Of a DNA stretch of 64,000 nt, positions 9,203 to 18,215 are shown piece after piece. The notes beneath the pieces are model-generated. The model worked only from the letters and a program-made list of their open reading frames with translations. It was not told where the DNA came from and searched no databases. The stretch covers positions 1-64,000 of the forward strand of contig JAVTVJ010000547.1 in the NCBI GenBank assembly GCA_034509425.1, in the 5' to 3' direction. A program made the translations under genes and the position numbers. The stretch's first letter is position 1. Each line of letters starts with the position of its first letter. The stretch is from Eopsaltria australis. Its lineage: Eukaryota; Chordata; Aves; Passeriformes; Petroicidae.

Positions 9203-10454
9203 CTATTCCTGATCATGGTACATGTTGCTCTCTTCCTGTAAATATGTTCTTGAGGTCCCTTCAAGAGGATCGGTCATATCATCATTCTTATACTGTCTAG
9301 AGTTCTGTCCACAAGAGACCAGAGCAGCGTTGACTCTAGGTGGGCTCCTTGTGGTAGCTGTTCCTCTTTTCAGTTCACGTACTCGGGCAGCTAAGGAAGA
9401 GGTGGGTTTTCTGTCCCACTTTCTCATGTCTTCTCCATGCTCCTGAAGGAAAAACCAGAGGTTACCTCGTGGAGTGTATCTTCTTTCTCTGGCTGGGGAA
9501 TGTTGGCTCTTAATAGCAGAGACCCTTGTTGGTTCTGGCGAGATGTGGTGAATTTCTTGCTTCAGCTCCTTTCTGAGTTTCTCTTCCAAGTTCCGGACGT
9601 GCTCAGCCAGCTGTGTTTCCACAGATGAGACATGGGTGCGTAATGGGGCAGTGACAGTGTCCTCATAAATTCTTAGTTTGTTGGCCAGTACTCCCACCTT
9701 GTCCGCTCCTTCCCTCCATTGCAGTGTTGCTAGGTAACGGGAGTATATCTCTGGTCCGAGCCGTGCGAATCTCAACCACATCTGTGACGTGCATTGGACA
9801 TCATCTGGGTTCTTAGGGAATCTCTCATCTTCTGAGAAAATTATCTCCAGCACAGCCAATTCTCTCAGGCATCGGATACCTTGTTCCATTGTGCTCCATT
9901 TTCCTTGGTGCACCTGGAGGTCTTCTTTACAAAGGTATCTGTCCCTTACACTTGCCAGCAGTCGCCGCCAGAGGCTGAGAGTTTCTTGGGTTTTCCCGAC
10001 CCCCTGGTCAATGACCACATCCTGGGTCAGGGATCCAAGTTGCCTGGCCTCACTTCCATCTAGCATGGTGTCATTGGCTGCAGCGTCCCAGATGCGAAGC
10101 AGCCAGGTCAGGATGGATTCATTTGTCTGGCAGGTGAACTCCCTCCGTAGGTCACGCAGCTCACCCAGGGATAAAGAGCGAGTGATGATCTCTGGCTCCG
10201 TCTCTTCTGCTTGGTGCGAAGGTCCAGCCTCCTCTTCATCGGTCACTGTGCGGGCTGATTTGCTTTTGGATTTCTTTTTTTGAACGGGGGCAACTGCTAC
10301 TGGCTTAGGCTGTTCTGGCTTGGTGATGGCTTGTGTGGAGACTGTCGTTTCTTTCAGTCTCTTTTTCCTCTATGACAGTTTGTTTAGATACGGTGCCTGT
10401 TGTTCTGCTGCTTTTCTTGTCCTCATCCTGAGGATACTGTGCTGCATCGAGCAT
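9203..10454 (-). pseudogene. gag: ERVL gag, one frameshift near the N-terminus
   Basis: The main open frame (9203 to about 10370) encodes a helical protein rich in charged residues: SLGELRDLRREF, ILTWLLRIWDAAAND, WLRFARLGPEIYSRYL, then a likely coiled coil (VETQLAEHVRNLEEKLRKEL). No CCHC zinc knuckle is visible. It follows the pre-gag ORF and precedes pol, as Gag of an ERVL should. No ATG opens this frame near its start. An ATG at 10454, nine bases after the pre-gag stop, opens MLDAAQYPQDEDKK in another frame, and both frames suit a Gag N-terminus around the A-rich tract near 10361-10370. I infer a single-base slip there. The stop is TAG at 9203-9205. Confidence 0.75.
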
Positions 10455-10463
10455 TGTTCTGAC

Positions 10464-10907
10464 TCAAAGCATGGTGTACACAGTGCAGGCTGTACAAAGA
10501 AGACAAAGCAGAACTAACAGCAAGATTATACCATCTTTGACATCCAAAGGGAACTCAATATTCTCAAAAACTGTTGTGTCAGGTCTGAAAGGCTGAAAGA
10601 AACCATTCTCTACTCTTTCCCCTAGGGGCTGGGTGCGATTGTTGAGGAGGCCCCAGATGTAGCAGCCCATACCAGGACAAGCAAACAAAATTGAGTATAT
10701 ATTCCGAATGGTGTTCATTGCCTCGGAGGTTATCATGCAATAGACATAGTAAACTAGTAAAGCAATTTTTATACGATACCCCGGCCTACACAGGAGCATT
10801 ACCACAGGCAGGTAATTCCCTGTCTGCGGAAATATATACAGAGCAAGGTACAGGACACATGAAAGTATGTTGAGTATCATGGTGAATAGGTGGCTTCTAG
10901 AACACAA
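10464..10907 (-). CDS. Pre-gag ORF of ERVL: cysteine-rich multi-pass membrane protein, function unknown
   Basis: This intact 147-codon frame starts about 55 bases inside the 5' LTR, right after the primer site, and ends nine bases before the first gag ATG. It shows about four hydrophobic segments: residues ~8-26 (TMILNILSCVLYLALYIF), ~44-60 (IALLVYYVYCMI), ~68-86 (YSILFACPGMGCYIWGLL) and ~125-145 (GIILLLVLLCLLCTAC). There is one NRT glycosylation sequon near residue 89 and many cysteines. I recognise no family. Standard ERVL elements have no gene here and no env. It could be a small accessory membrane protein, a captured host gene or a fortuitous frame. Its intactness beside a frameshifted gag and a broken integrase argues mildly for recent selection or youth. 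Confidence 0.7.
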   Translation of the reverse strand: MCSRSHLFTMILNILSCVLYLALYIFPQTGNYLPVVMLLCRPGYRIKIALLVYYVYCMITSEAMNTIRNIYSILFACPGMGCYIWGLLNNRTQPLGERVENGFFQPFRPDTTVFENIEFPLDVKDGIILLLVLLCLLCTACTVYTML

Positions 10908-10938
10908 AATTGTAATTCTGACTTTCCTCAGGGCCTGG

Positions 10939-10956
10939 CCTCATGTTTGGGCGCCA
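10939..10956 (-). promoter_or_regulatory. ERVL primer-binding site, tRNA-Lys-like start
   Basis: On the - strand TGGCGCCCAAACATGAGG lies five bases after the 5' LTR. The first 13 bases match the tRNA-Lys primer site (TGGCGCCCGAACA) except at one position, and the rest diverges. The sister ERVL has TGGCGCCCGAACATGGGG at 46507-46524. Confidence 0.65.
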
Positions 10957-10961
10957 AAAAA

Positions 10962-11575
10962 TGTGGTAGTTTGAAAGCAAATCAGTGAGAGGCTCAAAGT
11001 CAGAACTACAATTTAATAGGAAAAATGTAGTAATACAAAAAAAGAAAAAAAAAAAGGAAACCACTGACAGAGTCAGAATACAACCTGACACCCTGTCGGT
11101 CAGGGTGTTGGTAGTAGTCCACTTAGAAGGTGGTTGCAGTCCTCTGGGAGTGATAGATGCGGTTCTGTTGAAGCAATGATCCTGAGAAAGGTGTAGTTCT
11201 CCTCTGAAGGTCCAGTGGTGGTGTAGAAGGGTCTGGTCTTCCTCTGGGAATCCCGTGGAAAAAGCTGCCTATAGTGCTTCAAATCTCAGTTTATATGCAG
11301 ATCGGGATACATTGGTTCCTCCCCCTGGGCGGGGCATCTCACAATGGGATGATGAGCCACTATCTGCAATGTTTGGGGTGAGTGAAGTGCCCATCCGGCC
11401 CCAACGACTGGCCCATTAGCAAACCATTCTGCAGCCATCAGGAACACTGCCACGCTCGGCCCTAACGACCGGCCTATTAGCAAACCGTTCTGCGGCCATC
11501 AGGAACACTGCCACGCCCGGCCCCCAGCATCCCACGAAGATGGTGATAGAATACATACCATTGTAACCTAAGACA
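10962..11575 (-). repeat. 5' LTR of the nested ERVL
   Basis: This is the partner of 5383-5939. It has two tandem copies (about 11398-11460 and 11461-11522) of a roughly 63-base block that is single in the 3' LTR, which accounts for nearly all of the 57-bp length difference. Confidence 0.92.
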
Positions 11576-11580
11576 ATCAT

Positions 11581-11632
11581 ATTGTCTCATCTGCTCTAAG
11601 TTCCCTTTTTAACTCTTAAATCCCCTGTTTCA
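11581..11632 (-). repeat. 3' LTR of the gamma-like provirus, resumed part
   Basis: ATTGTCTCATCTGC... to ...CTGTTTCA continues the LTR interrupted at 5382 and matches the end of 16721-17240. On the - strand a purine tract (AAAAGGGGGAAC) sits next to it, marking the 3' LTR start. Confidence 0.9.
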
Positions 11633-11668
11633 GTTCCCCCTTTTCTAGAAAATAATAAACTCTTTTAC

Positions 11669-13049
11669 TTAATACAAAAATTTTTCCTCTCCATTTCTCC
11701 AATATGTATCTCTTAAGGCATTACCATGTACCTTTGACAGTGAGGTTAGTACCTCCATTCGTTGTATCATTCTCCAGTTCCAAAAGAGGATGACAATGGA
11801 CATACACAAACTTACACTAACCAGGATTAGTAAAATAACAGTTGGATTAACTGCTACATTGAGGAGTCCAGTTGCCTTTGGTGACCATCCAAAAAGTGTG
11901 TCCCAGCAATGATGAGATGTGTCTGTATTCAATCTTTTGAAAACCCCTCGTATTATTTCTGTATCACGGTGTATTGTGATCAGAGTCCTTTTCCCCATAT
12001 CTCTAATTTCTCTGAGAATTTCCTTTAAATCCTCGTGCTTCAATAGTTGCTTAAACAAAGTTAGATTCATCCCTATGGGCACAGGTGGTATTTCCTGTAC
12101 AGTGGTCAGGTTTCCCTTTATATATTGATGGGATACTACTGGTGCCTGATAAGAAAAGTCACATCCTTCAATTCTGACAAAGTTACAAATGCACAAATTG
12201 GACTGGGTTTCATTTATGATTAGTCCGTCCACCACTACCGAAGAGCATGGTGTTCTGAGACCCACGCAACCTTGACCTATGTACACCAGCAGGGTTGTCT
12301 GATTGACTGAATGGACTTCAAAGTGACAAATACTCTGTTCTGTATCCAGGCAAGTATCTTGATCACTATTTATATTCCCTTCGCATATGAACCCGAGTTG
12401 TTTCCTCATGGCACAGGATTCTATATTAATAGTTCTCCATTTCCCTTCCACCTTTTGTGCCCACATCCTGTGTTCCGAGGGATATAGGATGGTTCCTTCA
12501 TGGTTTAGTCCTAAGGCAACTATTGGGTATATCAGACTCACTGACACATTATGTGTAGTTAAAACAAAGGCCGTTACCATGCTGGTTACAGGATCATAGG
12601 TGAAGTTAACTAAAACCCACCATAACTGAAGTTCTCTTTCTAAATCGGAAGCATGGTCCCAAACAACTTTACGGCCCTCCGCAGGGAATGTGCCTTCACT
12701 ACCTTCCCCGATAATTGAGGCAGCTACTGATTGCATCCATATTTGTGCTTGTACGCATCCGAGAGCCAGAGACATATTTTAACTCCATAGGTTTTTGGCG
12801 GGACTTATGGAATCCGTCCTGAATGAATGCATATTCGCAACCCCAAACATTTTTCCCTTCCCAAACAGATGCATTCATGACCTTTAGCATCTGGAATAGC
12901 ATTTTGCGAGAGTGGGTGTCATAAGCTTTTCCTTGACAGACATTGTGCTCAAGTATGTGGTACACACGTGGTCTTGCAGTTATGGTTATGGCTATAATCA
13001 GGAGAGATACAACTTTCCAAGCTAACATTTCTACCCGGAGTCCATTCAT
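11669..13049 (-). pseudogene. env: env of the gamma-like provirus, frameshifted, unusual type
   Basis: The ATG at 13049 overlaps the pol stop (ATGA). The first frame starts with a signal-like hydrophobic stretch (WKVVSLLIIAITITA), then runs to 12699. A frameshift near 12780 leads to a 368-codon frame ending at 11669. That frame has several N-glycosylation sites (NFT, NVS, NQT, NET, NLT), many cysteines, and near the end HHCWDTLFGWSPKATG followed by one transmembrane helix (about 20 residues, LLILVSVSLCMSIVILFW) and a short tail. The usual gammaretroviral signs (CWLC, a basic cleavage site, the CX6CC of the TM ectodomain) were not seen. It is env by position and architecture; I cannot name its family. 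Confidence 0.7.
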
Positions 13050-13984
13050 CTTTCCTGAGTAAGTTTCAGTTTCAGTTCATTATCACCTAGTGTTGCTTTC
13101 CAAGGAGTTCTTGGGGCCTTCTTCACTCGTGTATGATGAATCCAGGCGCCCTGTTCTTTGATCTTAATTGCAGTGTAGGTTGTCAGTAGCACCTGGAATG
13201 GTCCTTCCCACTGTGGTTCCAAAGTCTTCTCTGTAAAAGACTTAACATACACATAATCCCCAGGCTGTATGTTATGCACAGGTCCATCCAGCCCTCTGCT
13301 CCGAGTTCCAGCCACATATTTTCCAATTTTTCTAAGTTGTTCACCTAGGGCCACTAAATAAGTGGAAAGTGTCTCATCCCCAATTTGGGTAGAGATTCCT
13401 TTTTGCACCTCATATGGCCTCCCATAAAGCATTTCAAAGGGACTTAGTAATGCCAATGGAAGAGATTGGGGCCAGGGCAAATTAACTTCTTGCCCTAGTT
13501 TCACAATTTGCTGCTTAATTCATTTTTTCTACTTGGCCACTCGACTGGGGATGGTATGGAGTGTGGAGTTCCCAGTCTATACCCAAGTGGCGGCTCACCT
13601 GCTGCACTATTTTGTAAATAAAGTGTGGTCCTCTATCGGAGGATATTGTGGCTGGAACTCTGAAGCGTGGTATTATTTCTTGCAACAATATTTTGGTTGC
13701 CTCCCGGGCTTTGGCAGTTCTAGTGGGGAAAGCCTCTGGCCACCCTGAAAAGGTATCTGTTAACACTAGCAAATATCGGTACCCCCCTTTTCTTGGAAGT
13801 TCTGAAAAGTCAACCTGCCATTGCTGCCCAGGCCCCTGGCCTCTTCCAATCTGACCAAGTTTCGGTTTAGGGGTATTCTTAGGATTAGTCTGGAGGCAAA
13901 GATCGCATTGTCTGGTCACCTGGGTGACAGTAGCATACAAATCTCTGGAGAAAATTTTCAATCACTGGCCTAATTCCTTCTTTG
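13046..13984 (-). pseudogene. pol: Gamma-like pol: integrase with one internal break
   Basis: A zinc-finger remnant ([11 protein letters not shown]) leads into the catalytic core: [30 protein letters not shown] and [12 protein letters not shown], giving the D, D and E of a retroviral integrase. A stop and short frame break lie near 13505-13515. The C-terminal half then reads NLPWPQSLPLALL, SPFEMLYGRPY and the GPF-type domain (EPQWEGPFQVLLTTYTAIKI), typical of gammaretroviruses. The end overlaps the env start by the four bases ATGA. Catalytic residues remain, but the frame is broken. Confidence 0.88.
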
Positions 13985-14541
13985 TACTCTTTTCTCAAGG
14001 GATACTGCTTAATCCCGATTGAGTGTTCTCCTTCCTTGAGGTTAATTACTATAGGAGGTGTGTTTTTTGCCCTTCCTGGCACGTTAGAAGCCCACACTCC
14101 AGGGAACACCTGACTAACTATTTCTTCACTGATTTCCTCCCCGATCTCAGTGGTTGTCAATATCAGACTTAACGCCTCCACATATTGCTGATCATTTACC
14201 TCCAGAATAATTTCCCCATCCTTAAACATAATGGTTGCTTGTAGTTGCTCTAATAGGTCTCTTCCCAGGAGAGCCTTTGGAGAGTTCGGCATATATAAAA
14301 ATTTGTGAATGCCCCACTGTTTCCCAAATTTATATTTTAAGGGTTTACAGAAATAAGCCTTTTCAGATTGGCCAGTGGCTCCTTGTACCATAACATAATC
14401 CCTCCCCACGGGCACCAGGGCTTTATTCAGTACCGAGTATGTTGCTCCTGTGTCAATTAGAAACTCCACCCTTTTCCCCTCCTTCCCCAGCTTCATTGTT
14501 ACAACCAGGGGATCAGCAAGGGTAAGATCTCCCGGTCCTCC
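13885..14541 (-). pseudogene. pol: Gamma-like protease and start of RT, joined by deletion to integrase
   Basis: Directly after the gag TGA the same frame continues through GGPGDLTLADP into an aspartic protease (FLIDTGATYSVLN, ATGQSEKAYF, ALLGRDLLEQL) and the first residues of RT ([18 protein letters not shown]). At about 13960-13985 the RT stops abruptly and the sequence passes, out of frame, into the zinc-finger part of integrase. RT palm, thumb and RNase H are absent, so this provirus could not copy itself without help. Confidence 0.88.
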
Positions 14542-16001
14542 TCAGTCTTCTTTGGCACAGGCAACCATTCTTTTTCCTTTGTCCCTCTTCTGTTTGGGGC
14601 ATTCATTCTTCCAGTGCCCAAATTCTTTACAAAATGCGCACTGATCTTTGTCTAGTTGGGGTGGACCTCTCTGTTTTCGTTGACTTTGTCTGCATCCCTC
14701 TCCTCTCTCCTCCCCCACTATCATAACTTTCTTCGTATTTTGCCTATATCCCTCTTCTCTATTGCTGAATACTCTCCATGCCTCATCAAGTAGCTTTTCT
14801 AGGTTTCTTGACTCAGGCCCTACTATTTTCTGAAGTTTACGCTTGATATCCCCTGTGGATTGGCCCAAGAATAAGCTCACTAATTGTTGGATTCCCGTTT
14901 CATCTCTGGGATCTAGAGGTGTATGAGGACGCATCGCACTCCTCAGTCGATCCAAAAATTCAGATAGTGTGTCAGAAGGCCCCTGTTTGATAGCATATAA
15001 CTGACCAATTTATGGTTTTAGGTATAGCCCGTTCCATCCCTCTGGCTATCCATTCCCGATAACTTTCTAACTTCTTAATCTCGTCTCCCCTGTTTGGTCT
15101 CCAGTCTGGTTTCTCAAGGGGGAAATAGTCTTATACATCTAATTGCTGGGCTCTATAATAATCCTCTGCTAGATCTCTTGCTGTTTTCAAAACTAGCTGC
15201 TTTTCTGTCTCGGTTAACAATTCTAACAATAATTGCATGTCAGACCAGTCTGGATTATGCTGTTTGATAATATATCGCAGGTTCTGTGCTGTAGTTATTG
15301 GGTCGCTGCGATAATCCTGAGCAACCTTCCTCCATACTTCTAAATCAATAGAGGAGAAGGGCACTTTAACCATCACTGGGTCTCCCCCTGGTCCTACTGC
15401 CTCTCGTAGGGGGACTTGTAGGACTCGTTGTCTAGTCCGGGATGATACCGGGCTGCTCGGGGGTGAGCTGGTCTGCGTCCCCATCTCTCTCTTCCATTTC
15501 CCTTTCCTGTCTGTTAGGGGGAACCTCCAATAAGTCTGACAAGCCTTGTTCTTGAAATGTACTTTGGTAAACCTTATCCAATTTTATACACCTTTGCCCA
15601 ATACTACAGGCTGAGCAGCATCTCTTTAGTTTCCCACTCTTTGCTTTATTCTCCTTTTCCATAGCTAGTACTAGAGGGTCAAGAGGAGCCTTGATCCCAC
15701 AAGCTCTCTGCCACTCTGGGTGATTTCGGAGAGAAAAGAACATATCACAATACGAGACCACTCCACTTGCCCTCCCTCCTTAGAAATAGCATTAATTGTA
15801 GCAAAGTGTTATAATCTAGAGTCCCAGTGGGTGGCCACCTCGCCCCCTCATCTAGCCTATACAGTGGCCACCACTGGCTACAATACTTAATGAGAGTGGA
15901 CTTATTTTCAGTACCTCCGGTCCCTGGAACTTTTTCCAATGTGCTATAACACACCCTAATGGACTAGCTTTAGGAACTACTATGCTCTGTCTAGCTCCCA
16001 T
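14542..16001 (-). pseudogene. gag: gag of the gamma-like provirus (matrix, capsid, nucleocapsid), several breaks
   Basis: The likely start is the ATG at 16001 (MGARQSIVVPKASPLG; Gly2 would be myristoylated). Frame breaks follow, with pieces LIKYCSQWWPLY (matrix), MFFSLRNHPEWQ, and a capsid N-domain with PLREAVGPGGD, VPFSSIDLEVWRKVAQDYRSDP and HNPDWSDMQLLLELL. A stop lies at 15131 and a shift near 15000. Then come the major homology region (QGPSDTLSEFLDRL), a nucleocapsid zinc knuckle (CAFCKEFGHWKNEC, spacing C2C4H4C) and a TGA at 14542-14544 where MLV-type viruses carry a readthrough stop. The order and motifs fit a gammaretroviral Gag. Confidence 0.88.
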
Positions 16002-16700
16002 TGTCTCCTCCCTCCCTTATACCTTGCTGCAATTGTAAGTTTTGCCACAAGGTGGTAGTGTTGTATCACAAATAAACTTAGAGAGCTGTTCTCTTATTGT
16101 AATTATAACTTTGAACACAAGATAGCAATTTTGCTTCAAACATCCACTACCTCTCCCAAACTCGTTAGCAACTGCAAAACCCCAGTAACAATAAAGCAAC
16201 AATGAAACAATGATAAAACTGCAGTTAGACGACAATAAAACAACAATTACACAACATAACACAGCCACGCATTCACCACATTCACAAAGTCCGGACTCAA
16301 ACACACCACCTTAGTTCCGATGTCATGGGAATGGAATCTACTCAACCCACTGCTGCTCTATCCATGACACCGGTCACCTTTTTCCTCCCTCCTCCTCCTG
16401 GAGGAGCAGAGCGGGCCTCACCGGTGTGCGTTCCCTTCCACCAACAGCTTGCAAGCTTTTACCTACCGAGGGACTATGTTGCACACAGGACGTCTCCTGT
16501 GATTTACCAAAAGCCCTCCAACCACACGTACGTGTTACTAAATCCCCTAAGATTAATACGTACCTTTTTATCCGCAAGCCAGTGGTCCTTATCTGTCCCC
16601 GCAGTAAGCGAGCCGAGGTCTCGGAGTTCTCCTTCAGGAAATCCCGGGGTGCGCCATGGAGCCCTCCGTCCCTCAGCCCGTCTCTGCGGACGGACAGAGC
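16002..16700 (-). other. Leader (5' UTR) of the gamma-like provirus
   Basis: This is non-coding between primer site and gag. The gag-proximal part (about 16080-16300) is AT-rich, while 16330-16700 is CT-rich with a short GGAGGAGGAGG tract. A leader of about 700 bases is normal for gammaretroviruses and should hold the packaging signal, which I cannot define by eye. Confidence 0.6.
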
Positions 16701-16718
16701 CGTCCCACTGGGTTGCCA
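16701..16718 (-). promoter_or_regulatory. Primer-binding site, tRNA-Arg-like
   Basis: On the - strand TGGCAACCCAGTGGGACG starts two bases after the LTR. It resembles a tRNA-Arg primer site (TGGCGACCCAGATGGGAC, from memory) with one substitution and one missing base. The position is firm; the tRNA identity is tentative. Confidence 0.6.
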
Positions 16719-16720
16719 AT

Positions 16721-17240
16721 TGAGACATGGTAAAAAGACTCCACAACCTGTTAGAGTTGTAAAGTAGGTACGTATTTTATTCAGCGCCGGACGCAGGGGG
16801 AGAGCACCTTCCCAAATCCTGCGTACATTTTACAGCTTCTAATCACCTATTTAGCATGCATATTCTATAACGCCTATACATATTTATTACCTGTCCCCGC
16901 CTGTTCTCCGCTTCGTATGTAAATCAGTTGCAGCTGCGCAATCCGTCCCTTTTATTGAATTGGTGGTCTTAATTTGAGCCTGGGGGCTTGAAAGGATGAA
17001 GTAAGAGAGGTCTACCTCTTCATGAATTTTTGACCCCACGAGTTTTGCACATGTGTGTTCTTTCTTTACCGTGGTGGCCCCCTTTTATCAAGCTCAGCAA
17101 CATTTTGATAGATGCCAGATATCTTTCGAAGGGCCCCCTTATCTCTTCAGCCTTCCCTCCGTCCTTGGAGAACAGGATAATGAATCATATTGTCTCATCT
17201 GCTCTAAGTTCCCTTTTTAACTCTTAAATCCCCTGTTTCA
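16721..17240 (-). repeat. 5' LTR of the gamma-like provirus, complete
   Basis: This 520-bp unit reads TGAGACATGG...CTGTTTCA on the + strand and is flanked by ATAT on its outer side. It differs from the split 3' LTR by about seven bases by my count. Confidence 0.93.
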
Positions 17241-17790
17241 ATATAACTGTTCACAGCTTACTACAACTATATGGTCTCTGTCTGCACCATTAATCATTAA
17301 AAGACAATAGTAACAACTATGTGTACAAGAAACAGCTAAACCTCGCCAGCAAGGCAACCCTTTGTTTGGAGTTACATCGCAACAGCTGCTAGGTGAAGGA
17401 CCTTGGTCAAATGTGAATTTTCAAATGCAGAGTGCCATACAAGTGTTACAAAGATCTCAAGAACAAACTCTTACTGCCATCAGTACCGTGTTTGAGCCTG
17501 GCAGGCCACAAGCCTTCTTACATGTCTGACAAGACCCTAATGAAAGATATTCCTCATTCATTGATCAATTACACCAAACCATCAAGACACATCCTAACCT
17601 CGATGATGGAATGAAAGAACGGATGTTCCTAATCCTAACCTTTGATAACGCGAACGAAAAACCCAGCAAATCCTCAGAACATTGACAAAACCAGCGACGA
17701 TGGTCAATATGATTGAATTAACAGATAGAACCGATCAACAAGCTAAAGCAGCCTATATTACAGCCACAGTAAGTGGGGTAACCATCCTGC
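17241..17790 (+). pseudogene. gag: gag of the outermost ERV, capsid part
   Basis: After the gamma-like provirus the host gag resumes on the + strand. One frame reads NPLFGVTSQQLLGEGPW, MQSAIQVLQRSQEQ, then the major homology region QDPNESYSSFIDQLHQTI (one TGA just before it), followed by LTFDNANEKPSK. Motifs of this kind belong to beta/alpha-type capsids. Stops and a shift follow near 17685, where MVNMIELTDRTDQQAKAAY is readable in another frame. The matrix end is at 3315-4914. Confidence 0.75.
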
Positions 17791-18215
17791 AGTGATCACA
17801 CGGCTACCCCATCACCTCCCCCACCACCCCCCCTGCCCTCTCCGCGCCGGGCAGGCAGCGAAAGTTTTTTCCAACAACTTAGACGACTTTTTCCCTACCA
17901 CCGACGATTCCGGCTTCCCCGGGACAGAGATGACTCAGACCTGCGGGGGCGGGGATGATGCACGGTCCTACCTGAGAAACTACGGCTGAGAAACTTCGAC
18001 TGGGAACTAGGGTTGAGAAAGTTCGCCTCCACTGCGCTCGAGCTGCGCTTCCCCCCCCCCCCACCCCCCCCTTTGCAGGGTTGGGAGTGGAGTGGACCAG
18101 AGTAAGGTGGTTTGGGCGAAATGTAATGTGAGTGGTAGACTAGGTTTAAATGAGTGGTAAACTATATTTACCGCAACTGTAAACTAAATTAAAAAAAAAA
18201 AAAAAAAAAAAAAAG
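17791..18215 (+). other. 3' remnant of the outermost ERV, C-rich tract and poly(A)
   Basis: A Pro-rich, CT-rich stretch passes into a nearly pure C tract (about 18048-18072) and ends in a run of about 24 A (18192-18215). No nucleocapsid, pol, env or 3' LTR of the outer ERV follows, so the element is 3'-truncated. The poly(A) run could be the end of a retrotransposed transcript or a simple repeat. Confidence 0.45.

Larger units (their letters stand above)
5378..11580 (-). mobile_element. ERVL provirus with pre-gag ORF, gag and pol, nested in the gamma-like 3' LTR
   Basis: LTRs of 557 bp (5383-5939) and 614 bp (10962-11575) flank, in - strand order, a Lys-like primer site, a 147-codon membrane ORF, gag, and pol (protease, RT, RNase H, integrase). 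The target duplication ATCAT is at 5378-5382 and 11576-11580. There is no env, as usual for ERVL. The LTRs differ mainly by one tandem duplication and a few small changes, so it is young, and it must be younger than the provirus it interrupts. RT keeps its YIDD active site, but the integrase is broken. Confidence 0.93.
4911..17244 (-). mobile_element. Gammaretrovirus-like provirus inserted in the outer ERV's gag
   Basis: LTRs at 4915-5382 plus 11581-11632 and at 16721-17240 flank gag, a deleted pol and env, all on the - strand. The direct repeat ATAT at 4911-4914 and 17241-17244 is a 4-bp target duplication, the size made by gammaretroviral integrases. Both LTRs are 520 bp once the inner ERVL and one copy of its duplication are removed. 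I count about seven differences over that length, so the insertion is fairly recent. The host gag reads matrix on the left and capsid on the right. Most of RT and RNase H is missing, and all genes carry frameshifts. Confidence 0.9.

Noticed and set aside
9222..9446. Plus-strand open frames across 6.1-10.3 kb, including 9789-10283
   Set aside because: They are shadows of the ERVL gag and pol on the - strand and show no motifs of their own.
18192..18215. Poly(A) run considered as a processed pseudogene tail
   Set aside because: No gene-like sequence precedes it and no matching target duplication was found; it could be a simple repeat.
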